Origin: an uncultured Lachnospiraceae bacterium
Lineage (GTDB): Bacteria; Bacillota; Clostridia; Lachnospirales; Lachnospiraceae
Reading direction: 5' to 3'
Length of the DNA: 64,000 bases
Assembly (NCBI GenBank): GCA_934351255.1
Contig: CAKRJH010000002.1
Coordinates: forward strand, 124,001 to 188,000
The position numbers and the translations under genes are program-made. The notes under the pieces are model-generated. The model saw nothing but the letters and a program-made list of their open reading frames with translations. It did not search any database and had not been told where the DNA came from. Below, in pieces: positions 9,001 to 16,621 of this stretch (positions are counted from its first letter, which is position 1; each line of letters opens with the position of its first letter).

Positions 9001-10582
9001 CATCGATCGGAGGGTTGGTAACCTGTGCAAATTTCTGTTTGAAATAGTTAAACAATGGCTGTGTCTTGTGAGACAGCATCGGCAACGGCGAATCGGTTCC
9101 CATGGCCCCGATCGGTTCTGCACCATTCTGTGCCATCGGCAGGATAGAGTCCTTATATTCCTCAAATGTATATCCAAATGCCTTGAGCAGTCTTGCACGC
9201 TGCTCGTCGGTAAACTCCGGCACTCTGTGGTTCGGGATCTGCAGTTCGGACAGAGTGATCAGATGGCTGTTGAGCCATTCTCCGTATGGCTGACGGCTTG
9301 CATACATCTCCTTGAGATCGCTGTCATCAATGATCTGTCCCTTCACGGTATCGACCAGAAGCATACGTCCCGGACGAAGGCGGTCCTTCTTAACGATCTT
9401 CTCCGGAGGAAGTTCAAACACACCCACCTCGGAAGAAAGGATGAGCTGATCATCCGTGGTCACATAATATCTGGAAGGACGAAGGCCGTTACGATCCAGA
9501 ATCGCTCCCATACAGTCGCCATCTGAGAACAGGATAGATGCCGGTCCATCCCATGGCTCCATCATCGTTGCATAATATTGATAGAAATCTCTCTTCTTCT
9601 GGCTGATTCCCATGTCGTTTTCCCACGGCTCAGGAATCGTGATCATCACGGCCAGCGGAAGCTCCATGCCGCTCATCACCAGAAATTCCAGGGTATTATC
9701 CAGTCTTGCGGAATCGGATCCGTTTGGATTGACTACCGGCAGGATCTTATTGAAATCCTGAGACAGGTACGGGGTCTCCATCGTCTCCTCCCGTGCAAGC
9801 ATCCGGTCTGCATTTCCTGTGATAGTATTGATCTCACCGTTATGTACGATAAAACGGTTTGGATGTGCTCTCATCCAGCTTGGATTGGTGTTGGTACTGA
9901 ATCTGGAATGGACCAGTGCGATTGCGGAGACATACTCAGGATCCTGCAGATCCCGGAAGAACATACGAAGCTGTCCCACCAGAAACATTCCCTTGTAGAC
10001 GATCGTTCTGCTGGACAGTGACACGACATACGTATCCTCGTTACTCTGCTCAAACAGACGGCGTGCCACATACAGACGGCGGTCAAATGCAAGTCCCTTC
10101 TCCACGCCATCCGGACGCTTTACAAACGCCTGCAGAATATATGGCATGCAGTCTCTGGCTGTCTTGCCCAGTGTGTCCGGATCCACCGGCACTTTTCTCC
10201 ATCCGAGGAACTCCAGGCCTTCACGCTCCAGGATCACCTCAAACATTCTCTTGGCCCGGTTTCTCTTCAGTTCGTCCTGTGGGAAGAAAAACATACCGAT
10301 TCCATAATCGCGTTCCTCCCCCAGTTCAATGCCGAGCTTCGCACACTCTCTGGCAAAAAACGGATGCGATACCTGAAGCATAATGCCGACACCATCACCG
10401 GTCTTTCCCTCGGCATCCTTTCCGGCACGATGTTCCAGTTTTTCCACAATGTCCAATGCTCCCGACACCGTATCGTGTGTCTTATTGCCCTTGATATTGA
10501 CAATAGCGCCGATACCGCAGTTGTCGTGCTCAAACCGTGGATCATACAAGCCCTTTGAACAGCGATCAATACAATTCTTCAT
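6026..10582 (-). CDS. gltB: Glutamate synthase large subunit
   Basis: GltB is the 1518-residue glutaminase/synthase subunit of NADPH-GOGAT. The N-terminus reads MKNCIDRCSKGLYDP then HDNCGIGAI; Cys22 is the expected N-terminal nucleophile after propeptide removal. Downstream come the class II amidotransferase domain, the central and FMN-binding synthase domain (GAKPGEGGHLPGGKVYPWIA, SGYDGGTGAAPRSS), the 3Fe-4S cluster motif CNLDTCPVGVATQ and the C-terminal beta-helix domain rich in glycine (GSGGQSFGAF, GGRVVVLGPTGKNF). An in-frame ATG at 10651 exists, but GGAGG stands six bases before the ATG at 10582, which I chose. The promoter at 10727-10755 lies upstream of a terminator-like hairpin, so expression is probably attenuated. 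gltD follows after the structured element. Confidence 0.97.
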   Translation of the reverse strand: MKNCIDRCSKGLYDPRFEHDNCGIGAIVNIKGNKTHDTVSGALDIVEKLEHRAGKDAEGKTGDGVGIMLQVSHPFFARECAKLGIELGEERDYGIGMFFFPQDELKRNRAKRMFEVILEREGLEFLGWRKVPVDPDTLGKTARDCMPYILQAFVKRPDGVEKGLAFDRRLYVARRLFEQSNEDTYVVSLSSRTIVYKGMFLVGQLRMFFRDLQDPEYVSAIALVHSRFSTNTNPSWMRAHPNRFIVHNGEINTITGNADRMLAREETMETPYLSQDFNKILPVVNPNGSDSARLDNTLEFLVMSGMELPLAVMITIPEPWENDMGISQKKRDFYQYYATMMEPWDGPASILFSDGDCMGAILDRNGLRPSRYYVTTDDQLILSSEVGVFELPPEKIVKKDRLRPGRMLLVDTVKGQIIDDSDLKEMYASRQPYGEWLNSHLITLSELQIPNHRVPEFTDEQRARLLKAFGYTFEEYKDSILPMAQNGAEPIGAMGTDSPLPMLSHKTQPLFNYFKQKFAQVTNPPIDAIREEIVTSTSVYIGEDGNLLEEKAENCNVLKIHNPILNDTDLLKIKHMNKEGFKCEVLPITYYKNTSLKKAIDRLCLEADRAHKEGCNILILSDRGVDEYHLAIPSLLAVSAMQQHLVTTKRRTSMSVILETAEPREVHHFATLLGYGASAVNPYLAHDTIRELINSNLLDKDYYAAVSDYDNAVLHGIVKIASKMGISTIQSYQGSKIFEAIGISKEVIDAYFPDTVSRVGGITLADIEASIDEQHTKAFDPLDLGVDLTIESRGQHKARGHQEEHLYNPETIHLLQQSTWTGNYELFKMYSKCIDEKETQMNLRSLLDFKYPKKGIPIDEVESVDEIVKRFKTGAMSYGSISQEAHETLAIAMNHLHGKSNSGEGGESLERLMTAGTPEDRCSAIKQVASGRFGVTSRYLVSAKEIQIKMAQGAKPGEGGHLPGGKVYPWIAKTRHSTPGVSLISPPPHHDIYSIEDLAQLIYDLKNSNKEARISVKLVSEAGVGTVAAGVAKAGAAVILISGYDGGTGAAPRSSIYNAGLPWELGLAETHQTLIMNGLRSRVRIETDGKLMTGRDVAIAAMLGAEEFGFATAPLVTMGCVMMRVCNLDTCPVGVATQNPELRKRFRGKPEYVENFMKFIAQELREYMAALGIKKVDDLVGRTDLLKRRELSGEAAEYAKRVDLSKVLDSTFASLHKNNKFNPKDVYDFKLENTIDEKTFLPKLKKSLQTGQKAELQVNVDNIDRTLGTILGSEITKRFSDTLDEDTITIECHGSGGQSFGAFIPKGLTLKLVGDSNDYLGKGLSGGKIVVYPPEGSRFKAEENIIVGNVALYGATSGKAFINGIAGERFCVRNSGAYAVVEGVGDHGCEYMTGGRVVVLGPTGKNFAAGMSGGVAYVLDEDSSLYLRLNKALVSSEVVSDKYDVQELKQMIKEHVEATGSAKAKEILENFSEYLPKFKKIIAYDYAHMLQLIAQMEEHGLSYEQAQIEAFYAHKNNA

Positions 10583-10670
10583 GTTCTTACCTCCATCATT
10601 CTGTAACGTAACACGGCAAAACCGGCATTTTTCCTCGGCATACCACTGCATTACAGCAATTTCTTATGTC

Positions 10671-10706
10671 AAAAAAGGGGTCAGCAAGTACGCCTTGCCG
10701 AACCCC
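10671..10706 (-). terminator. Terminator-like hairpin inside the gltB leader
   Basis: On the minus strand GGGGT and ACCCC enclose an inner GCAAG/CTTGC stem with loop GCGTA, followed directly by TTTTTT (10671-10676). It could terminate the acyP transcript, but the gltB promoter lies about 20 bases upstream of it, so gltB transcripts must read through. That makes it a candidate attenuator. The 5-base inner loop does not match the A-x-x-G-x-x hexaloops bound by ANTAR proteins. Confidence 0.75.
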
Positions 10707-10726
10707 TTTGTCCTTCAACTGATGAT

Positions 10727-10755
10727 ATTATAGTATACTTGTATACAATTTGCAA
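10727..10755 (-). promoter_or_regulatory. gltB promoter with palindrome in the spacer
   Basis: TTGCAA (10750-10755) and TATAAT (10727-10732) are 17 bases apart on the minus strand. The spacer contains GTATAC-AA-GTATAC, including the perfect palindrome TTGTATACAA, a shape typical of a repressor operator (GntR-type sites look like this). The regulator is not in the window; the operator role is inference. Confidence 0.75.
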
Positions 10756-10836
10756 CAATTATTTCAAAATAATTTCATTTTTCTTTTTTTAATTAATCGA
10801 AATCCCCGGATTCATTTTGTTTCTTCCGCAGCCCGT

Positions 10837-11106
10837 TCAATACCTCACCCGGAACGACCTTTCCGTCTCATCCACAGAAATGCTCCTCTGATCCAGATCC
10901 AGGATTTCAATATACCGGTCTCTTTCCAGATCCTGCAGCATCCGGTCGATCATCGCCTCATCTCCCTGCACTTCCATACTCACAGAACCATCCTCTTCAT
11001 TGCGCACCCATCCGGTCAGCCGCAGTGAATCCGCAACATGGTGTGCCTTGTAGCGGAATCCTACTCCCTGTACCCGTCCATATACTCTGATCTTTTTGCG
11101 AATCAT
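10837..11106 (-). CDS. acyP: Acylphosphatase
   Basis: This 89-residue cytosolic enzyme hydrolyses acyl phosphates. The sequence shows the family motif VYGRVQGVGFR with the phosphate-binding Arg and GWVRNEEDGSV with the catalytic Asn, and the length is typical. An in-frame ATG at 11157 would add 17 residues without family similarity; the ATG at 11106 has AAGGAGG seven bases upstream and was chosen. The gene lies between rpsU and gltB, with quasi-tandem 26-base repeats upstream. No clear promoter of its own is visible. Confidence 0.93.
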   Translation of the reverse strand: MIRKKIRVYGRVQGVGFRYKAHHVADSLRLTGWVRNEEDGSVSMEVQGDEAMIDRMLQDLERDRYIEILDLDQRSISVDETERSFRVRY

Positions 11107-11148
11107 ATCATTGCCTCCTTTTCGTTCTATATCCATATCTGAATCGAT

Positions 11149-11226
11149 ATCTGACAAAACAAATCGACATCCTCATCTGACAGAACAGATAGACATCCGT
11201 ATCTGATAAAACAGAAAAAGAGCGTT
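11149..11226 (-). repeat. Three quasi-tandem 26-bp repeats upstream of acyP
   Basis: Three adjacent 26-base units begin with atctga(c/t)a(a/g)aaca at 11149, 11175 and 11201; the first two also share gacatcc. A degenerate fourth start (atatctgaatcg) lies just upstream. The last unit runs into the T tract of the rpsU terminator. They may be operator repeats for acyP or simple slippage products. Confidence 0.6.
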
Positions 11227-11245
11227 GTATCTGCATACAACGCTC
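11215..11245 (-). terminator. rpsU terminator
   Basis: A near-perfect stem (GAGCGTTGTAT with ATACAACGCTC) with a short loop is followed on the minus strand by TTTTT. It lies 27 bases after the rpsU stop. Confidence 0.9.
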
Positions 11246-11272
11246 CAATAAATCATTCCATTCGATTCAGAA

Positions 11273-11446
11273 TTAGTACTTGCGCTTACGAGCTGCCTCA
11301 GACTTCTTTTTGCGACGAACACTAGGCTTCTCATAATGCTCTCTCTTACGAATTTCCTGCTGGATACCTGCCTTTGCGCAGTTTCTCTTGAAACGGCGTA
11401 AAGCGTTATCCAATGTCTCATTCTCTTTTACGATTACATTTGACAT
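11273..11446 (-). CDS. rpsU: Ribosomal protein bS21
   Basis: The 57-residue basic protein of the small subunit platform reads MSNVIVKENETLDNALRRFK then CAKAGIQQEIRKREHYEKP and ends in a run of Arg/Lys, all typical of S21. A longer frame to 11563 has no family similarity and crosses the promoter, so the ATG at 11446 is the start; GGAGG lies 12 bases upstream, slightly distant. It appears monocistronic, with its own promoter and terminator. Confidence 0.95.
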   Translation of the reverse strand: MSNVIVKENETLDNALRRFKRNCAKAGIQQEIRKREHYEKPSVRRKKKSEAARKRKY

Positions 11447-11542
11447 AGTCTCACACCTAACCTCCCTCCAATTGTGAATTATGCATTTAACACAACTGTC
11501 TGGGTTAATATTGAACGAATATATCGTCCACGCACGAAAATT

Positions 11543-11570
11543 ATTATACCATATTTCGAACACCCGTCAA
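11543..11570 (-). promoter_or_regulatory. rpsU promoter
   Basis: TTGACG (11565-11570) and TATAAT (11543-11548) are separated by 16 bases on the minus strand, about 100 bases upstream of the rpsU ATG. Confidence 0.75.
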
Positions 11571-11590
11571 CAGTTTTTTTTAAGAAAGTC

Positions 11591-11629
11591 CTTTTTTCGG
11601 GATAATTTTCAAAGATTCCCCGAAAAAAG
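11591..11629 (-). terminator. Hairpin after alaS, possible terminator
   Basis: An 11-base perfect stem (cttttttcggg / cccgaaaaaag) with a 17-base loop lies 13 bases after the alaS stop. The T-rich part is inside the stem rather than after it, so it may stabilise the 3' end or act as a bidirectional terminator. Strand role is uncertain. Confidence 0.5.
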
Positions 11630-11641
11630 AGAGATGTTCTG

Positions 11642-14299
11642 TCAATCGTGAAGCTGACCGTCCAATACCTCGGATACCTTTGCGATTGCCGCAGGGATGC
11701 CCTCCGGATTTTTTCCACCGGCCTGTGCCATGTTTGGACGTCCTCCTCCGCCGCCTCCGACTTCTGAAGCAATGGCTTTGATCAGATTGCCCGCATGTGC
11801 TCCCTTTGCAAGTGCTTCATCGGTGGCCATGGCAAGAAGACTTACCTTTCCTTCCAATGAGGATGCCAGAACGACAACACCCTGTCCGATTTTCTCCTTC
11901 ATCTGATCTCCGAGATTTCGAAGACCGTTCATGTCCACATCAGGAACTGCCATTGCGAGAACCTTTACGCCGTGAACTTCCCGGATCTGGCGGTCTACAT
12001 CACCGACTGCCTCATTGGCCAGTTTGGCCTTGAGTTTTTCATTCTCAGACTGAAGTTCCTTGATTTCCGCCTGCATGGACTGAATCTTCTTGGAAAGGTT
12101 AACAGGCTCTGTCTTGGCCATTTTGGCAGCCTCTGCCATCTCCTTTTCCAGATTCGCATAGTATTCCATCAGCCCCGTGGAAGTCAGTGCCTCGATACGG
12201 CGTACACCGGCTGCCACACCACTCTCGGAAATGATCTTGAAACTTGCGATCGACGCAGTATTCGCCACGTGAGTACCTCCACACAGCTCGGTACTGAAAT
12301 CACCCATCTTGACCACGCGGACATTCTCACTGTATTTCTCGCCGAATAATGCCATAGCGCCGGTCTTCTTGGCCTCATCCAGAGACATTACCTGGGTCTC
12401 AACCTCAATGGCTGCACTGATCTGGTCATTGACGATCTGCTCTACCTTTGCAATCTCCTCCGGAGTCATGGCTGAGAAATGGGTAAAGTCAAAACGTAGT
12501 CTCTGCGCATCCACATAGGAACCTGCCTGCTCGACATGATTTCCGAGAACGAGACGCAGCGCCTTCTGCAGAAGATGGGTAGCACTGTGGTTCTTTCCGG
12601 TGTCCTGACGATTTCTGGCACACACAGAAAGTGTGGCAGTATCTCCGGTCTTAAACATTCCCTTTACGACCTCACCGATATGACCTACCTTGTCACCCTG
12701 CAGTTTGACGGTATCGACCACCTTAAACTCATTGTTCCCAACGGTAATGGTTCCGATATCAGCCTGCTGACCACCCATGGTCGCATAGAATGGCGTCTCC
12801 TCTACGATAATGGTTCCCTTCTGACCATCAGTCAGAGCATCCACGATCTCTGTCTCCGTTGTCAGGACCGTGATCTTAGAATCATGTTTAAGACGATCAT
12901 AGCCCACAAATTTTGTGGTGATTGCCGGATCGATCTGATTGTAAACGGTCTCCTCGGCGCCCATGTAGTTGGACTCTTTGCGGGCTGAGCGTGCCTTCTG
13001 CTTCTGTTCCTCCATAGCCTTGGTAAATCCGTCCTGGTCTACCGCATATCCCTGTTCTTCCAGGATTTCCGTCGTCAGATCCAATGGGAATCCATAGGTA
13101 TCATATAACTTAAATGCCTCAGCCCCGGAAAGCGTGTCGGTTCCGGCTGCCTTCATCTGCTCCTGCATCTCCTGTAAGATGGAAAGTCCCTGATCGATCG
13201 TCTTATTGAACTGTTCCTCTTCTTTATTTAATACATTTAAGATAAATTCTTTCTTTTCCTCCAACTCCGGGTAACCGTCCTTGGATTCTGCAATCACCGT
13301 CTTGGACAGTTCTGCCAGAAATGCTCCCTGTATGCCTAGTTTTCTTCCGTGTCTTGCCGCACGGCGGATCAGACGTCTGAGGACATAGCCACGTCCCTCA
13401 TTGGATGGCATGACTCCATCGGAGATCAGGAATGTAGCGGAACGGATATGATCCGTAATCAGACGGATCGATACATCCTTCTGTTCATCCACCTGATATG
13501 CGGTATGTGCCATCTCGCAGATGCGATCACGAATCGCCTTCATCGTGTCAATGTCAAAGACTGAATCTACATCCTGAACTACGACTGCCAGACGCTCCAG
13601 TCCCATACCGGTATCAATGTTCTTATTCTCTAACTCCTCATAGCCACCATGGCCGTCTCCATTGAACTGGGTAAATACGTTGTTCCAGACCTCCATGTAA
13701 CGGTCACAGTCACAGCCCACCTTACAGGTCGGCTTGCCACAGCCATATTTCTCTCCACGGTCATAATATACCTCGGAACAAGGACCACAAGGGCCTGCGC
13801 CATGCTCCCAGAAGTTGTCACATTCGCCATTTTCATCTCTGTAGAAGCGTGTGATCTTCTCAGCTGGTACCCCAATCTCCTTGGTCCAGATATCAAATGC
13901 TTCCTCATCCTCTCCGTAGATGGATGGATACAGACGCTCCGGCTCCATGCCGATGACGTCTGTCAGAAACTCCCAGGTCCAGGCGATCGCCTCATGCTTG
14001 AAGTAGTCTCCAAACGAGAAGTTACCGAGCATCTCAAAGAAGGTCAGATGACGGGCTGTCTTACCTACATTGTCAATATCTCCGGTACGCACACATTTCT
14101 GACAGGTCGTCACTCGTCTGCGCGGCGGAATCTCCTGTCCGGTGAAATATGGCTTCAGAGGAGCCATACCAGCATTGATCAGCAGCAAGCTGTTATCGTT
14201 GTGTGGAACCAATGAGAAACTCTTCATGGCCAGATGACCCTGCTTCTCGAAAAATTCCAGATACATTCTACGAAGTTCATTCACACCGTATTTTTTCAT
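11642..14299 (-). CDS. alaS: Alanyl-tRNA synthetase
   Basis: AlaRS charges tRNA-Ala and edits mischarged Ser and Gly. The 885-residue protein has the class II catalytic core (FFEKQGHLAMKSFSLVP, RRVTTCQKCVRTGDIDNVG), the editing domain with HSATHLLQKAL and the zinc-site CGGTHVANTAS, and a C-terminal DHHA1 domain ending in a glycine-rich GGGGGGRPNMAQAGGK. A GTG at 14311 would add four residues; the ATG at 14299 (MKKYGVNELRRMYLEFF) fits the family better, though neither has a strong ribosome site. A weak promoter overlaps an inverted repeat just upstream. No T-box leader is present, which is notable since many Firmicute alaS genes have one. Confidence 0.96.
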   Translation of the reverse strand: MKKYGVNELRRMYLEFFEKQGHLAMKSFSLVPHNDNSLLLINAGMAPLKPYFTGQEIPPRRRVTTCQKCVRTGDIDNVGKTARHLTFFEMLGNFSFGDYFKHEAIAWTWEFLTDVIGMEPERLYPSIYGEDEEAFDIWTKEIGVPAEKITRFYRDENGECDNFWEHGAGPCGPCSEVYYDRGEKYGCGKPTCKVGCDCDRYMEVWNNVFTQFNGDGHGGYEELENKNIDTGMGLERLAVVVQDVDSVFDIDTMKAIRDRICEMAHTAYQVDEQKDVSIRLITDHIRSATFLISDGVMPSNEGRGYVLRRLIRRAARHGRKLGIQGAFLAELSKTVIAESKDGYPELEEKKEFILNVLNKEEEQFNKTIDQGLSILQEMQEQMKAAGTDTLSGAEAFKLYDTYGFPLDLTTEILEEQGYAVDQDGFTKAMEEQKQKARSARKESNYMGAEETVYNQIDPAITTKFVGYDRLKHDSKITVLTTETEIVDALTDGQKGTIIVEETPFYATMGGQQADIGTITVGNNEFKVVDTVKLQGDKVGHIGEVVKGMFKTGDTATLSVCARNRQDTGKNHSATHLLQKALRLVLGNHVEQAGSYVDAQRLRFDFTHFSAMTPEEIAKVEQIVNDQISAAIEVETQVMSLDEAKKTGAMALFGEKYSENVRVVKMGDFSTELCGGTHVANTASIASFKIISESGVAAGVRRIEALTSTGLMEYYANLEKEMAEAAKMAKTEPVNLSKKIQSMQAEIKELQSENEKLKAKLANEAVGDVDRQIREVHGVKVLAMAVPDVDMNGLRNLGDQMKEKIGQGVVVLASSLEGKVSLLAMATDEALAKGAHAGNLIKAIASEVGGGGGGRPNMAQAGGKNPEGIPAAIAKVSEVLDGQLHD

Positions 14300-14351
14300 G
14301 ATTTCACTCACTTTCTACTATAATTTACCGCAAAAATGCAGTTTATTCTCT

Positions 14352-14394
14352 GTAAACCAACTTATAGTTTACTCTATTCTCCTTCTTATGACAA
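14352..14394 (-). promoter_or_regulatory. Putative alaS promoter with overlapping inverted repeat
   Basis: TTGTCA (14389-14394) and TAAACT (14366-14371) are 17 bases apart on the minus strand. The -10 overlaps an inverted repeat GTAAAC...GTTTAC (14352-14372) that could be an operator or a small RNA hairpin. The -10 is only a partial match, so alaS might also be read from the ribF operon 99 bases upstream. Confidence 0.4.
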
Positions 14395-14398
14395 GCAA

Positions 14399-15292
14399 TT
14401 AGAGTAAATTTGCGGCTCTTTGCTTATCTCGTTCCATCTGGGCTGCCAGGGCATGCACATCGGTAAATTTCTGTTCGCCCCGGAGAAAGTCATGGAAACA
14501 CACACGGATCTCCTGTCCATAGAGATCTCCCTCATAGTCGATCAGGTGTGTCTCAACATTGGGCTGGTACGAACCTACCGTAGGTTTCACCCCCACATTC
14601 GTCACACCTTTGTACTTCCTGTCGCCGATCCATACCCAGGTCGCATACACACCAAACAGCGGAAGCAGTTTGCCCGCATCCGGGATCTGATTGGCCGTAG
14701 GTATGCCAATACGTCGTCCAAGTTCCTGACCGTGCACGACAGTGCCCTGAATAAAATAGAGATCTCCCAGCAACTCATTGACCGCATGGATCTCTCCGCG
14801 CTCCAGAAGTGACCGGATCCGCGAACTGCTGATCACAGCATCCGATGCCTCCCTCTTTGGCAGGATCTCCAATTCATACCCATACTGCTTTGCCCTCTCC
14901 TGTAAGAAACGGACATCGCCCTGCCGGTCCTTTCCAAAACGAAAGTCTTCCCCGACACAGATGTACCGTGCCTGGATATTCCGGATCAGAACGTCCCGCA
15001 AAAACTGTTCGGAACTCATATTCCGGGTCGTTTCCCGAAACGGAAACAGAATCTCCGCCGCAATGCCCATCTGACGAAGTATGAAATCTTTCTCCTGCTG
15101 GGAATAGATCTGTTGTGCCGGCAGTACTCCGGTCTGTGAGTCCTGCGCAAAGGTAAACACAACCGGCAGCAGGTCCCGGCGCGATAAAATTTTGTCCAGA
15201 AGCATCCGGTGTCCCAGATGGATCCCGTCAAATTTACCAAGTGTCACCGCACTTGCCGAAAGTCTGTATTCTAAGTCTGTGATAATCTGCAT
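14399..15292 (-). CDS. ribF: Bifunctional riboflavin kinase/FAD synthetase
   Basis: RibF phosphorylates riboflavin to FMN and adenylates it to FAD. The 297-residue protein has the nucleotidyltransferase motif TLGKFDGIHLGH and SSSRIRSLLERG in the N-terminal half, and a riboflavin kinase domain with GRRIGIPTAN, YKGVTNVGVKPTVG and ETHLIDYEGDLYG in the C-terminal half. A longer frame to 15457 encodes cysteine-rich non-family sequence overlapping truB, so the ATG at 15292 was chosen; a GGGG/AGGA sequence lies upstream. It is the last gene of the rimP-nusA-infB-truB operon, its usual place. Confidence 0.95.
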   Translation of the reverse strand: MQIITDLEYRLSASAVTLGKFDGIHLGHRMLLDKILSRRDLLPVVFTFAQDSQTGVLPAQQIYSQQEKDFILRQMGIAAEILFPFRETTRNMSSEQFLRDVLIRNIQARYICVGEDFRFGKDRQGDVRFLQERAKQYGYELEILPKREASDAVISSSRIRSLLERGEIHAVNELLGDLYFIQGTVVHGQELGRRIGIPTANQIPDAGKLLPLFGVYATWVWIGDRKYKGVTNVGVKPTVGSYQPNVETHLIDYEGDLYGQEIRVCFHDFLRGEQKFTDVHALAAQMERDKQRAANLL

Positions 15293-15323
15293 TTCCTGTA
15301 TATCCCCATTCCTCTGTGTCCTT

Positions 15324-16241
15324 TTAAAACATCTTGCGCACAAAGACAAGCTGCCCCCTGCGGTAATACAGTGCCTTAAAACAGCCCTGCTCATCATACA
15401 CACGCACATCCTGTCCCTCAATAAGCGCATCCCGCGAAAGGTACTTCTGATACTCAAACGGATTGCCGTTTTGCAGTCTCCCGGCTTCTTCCCCTGTCAC
15501 CCGGATCTCGGGACAGTCCGTAAACAACCGGTCCACCGCCACCGCGATCCCGCGGACCTGACGAAGAAAATCCTCAAAATCCTCCGCCTGATCCTTGCAC
15601 TGCTGGAGCTGCTCCAGCGTGACTGCATCTTCCTGCGTGAACCGTCCCACTCTCGTCCGGGTCAGATGAGCCATCGCCGCGCCACAGCCAAGTCTCTGAC
15701 CGATGTCATGGCACAGCGTACGGATATAGGTTCCCTTGGAACAGGTCACCTCCATCGTGAACTGTCCACGCTCCTGATTGATATCCTGTATACGCAGGGA
15801 ATGGATCGTCACCGGACGCGCCTTGCGCTCCACGGTCTTTCCCTCGCGAGCCAGCTCATACAGTTTCTTTCCGTGTACTTTGATGGCCGAATACATCGGT
15901 GGAATCTGCAGGATGTCACCGACAAACTTCTCTGCCGTCCGTATAATCTGCTCTGCTGTGATCCCCTCACAGGATCTGCGGACCAGCACGTTTCCACTGG
16001 TATCCTGCGTGTCTGTCTCGATGCCAAGCTGGCATACGGCCACATACGTCTTGTCATGATCCGTCAAAAGTTCACAGACCTTGGTTGCTTTTCCGCAACA
16101 AACAGGCAGCACTCCCACCGCATCCGGGTCGAGAGTGCCTGTATGTCCTATTTTTTTCTGTTGTAAGATGCCACGGAGTCTGGCTACTACGTCATGAGAG
16201 GTAAAACCGGCTTCTTTGTAGATATTCAGTATACCGTCCAT
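15324..16241 (-). CDS. truB: tRNA pseudouridine-55 synthase
   Basis: TruB isomerises U55 in the T-loop of tRNAs. The 305-residue protein starts MDGILNIYKEAGFTSHDVV and carries the catalytic Asp in KIGHTGTLDPDAVGVLP, KTYVAVCQLGIETDTQD and a C-terminal PUA-like region. Its ATG overlaps the rbfA stop by one base. In many Clostridia the DHH phosphoesterase gene nrnA lies between rbfA and truB; here it is absent. Confidence 0.96.
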   Translation of the reverse strand: MDGILNIYKEAGFTSHDVVARLRGILQQKKIGHTGTLDPDAVGVLPVCCGKATKVCELLTDHDKTYVAVCQLGIETDTQDTSGNVLVRRSCEGITAEQIIRTAEKFVGDILQIPPMYSAIKVHGKKLYELAREGKTVERKARPVTIHSLRIQDINQERGQFTMEVTCSKGTYIRTLCHDIGQRLGCGAAMAHLTRTRVGRFTQEDAVTLEQLQQCKDQAEDFEDFLRQVRGIAVAVDRLFTDCPEIRVTGEEAGRLQNGNPFEYQKYLSRDALIEGQDVRVYDEQGCFKALYYRRGQLVFVRKMF

Positions 16242-16621
16242 TACTCTTCCTCTTCCTGCTCATGGCTGTCACCATGTGTAATGTCATCAATGATCTTTGA
16301 CATAGACACGCCGTACTCGATGGAATCATCCATCACAAATGTCAGCTCCGGCGTATTGCGCAGGTTCAGACGTTTGGCCAGTTGGGAGCGGATATGTGAC
16401 TTGGCACTTTCCAGTCCCGCGCTGGTCTTGTCGCGATCCTGCTGGTCCCCCAGCACACTGACATATATCTTGGCAAACTTCAGATCCGGTGTCACCTCGA
16501 CGGATACCACCGAAGTCATCGGATGAATGCGGGGATCTTTGATGTCGCGGGCAATGATCTGACTCAATACACGCTGCACCTCCCCGTTCATCCGGGAATA
16601 TTTAATACTATTTCTTTTCAT
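16241..16621 (-). CDS. rbfA: Ribosome-binding factor A
   Basis: RbfA is a KH-fold factor for 30S maturation and 16S 5' end processing. The 126-residue protein reads NGEVQRVLSQIIARDIKDPR, SVVSVEVTPDLKFAKIYVSV and ends with an acidic tail (EQEEEE). It starts directly after the infB stop and overlaps truB by one base. Confidence 0.95.
   Translation of the reverse strand: MKRNSIKYSRMNGEVQRVLSQIIARDIKDPRIHPMTSVVSVEVTPDLKFAKIYVSVLGDQQDRDKTSAGLESAKSHIRSQLAKRLNLRNTPELTFVMDDSIEYGVSMSKIIDDITHGDSHEQEEEE

Noticed and set aside
10671..10706. gltB leader hairpin as an ANTAR target
   Set aside because: Known ANTAR targets have two stems with A-x-x-G-x-x hexaloops. Here there is one stem with a five-base loop and only about 15 bases of leader before it, so I report only a possible attenuator.
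14300..14398. T-box leader for alaS
   Set aside because: The space is under 100 bases and lacks the conserved T-box sequence and a terminator.
15192..16166. 324-codon open frame on the plus strand
   Set aside because: It is antisense to truB and the ribF start; truB is clearly real.
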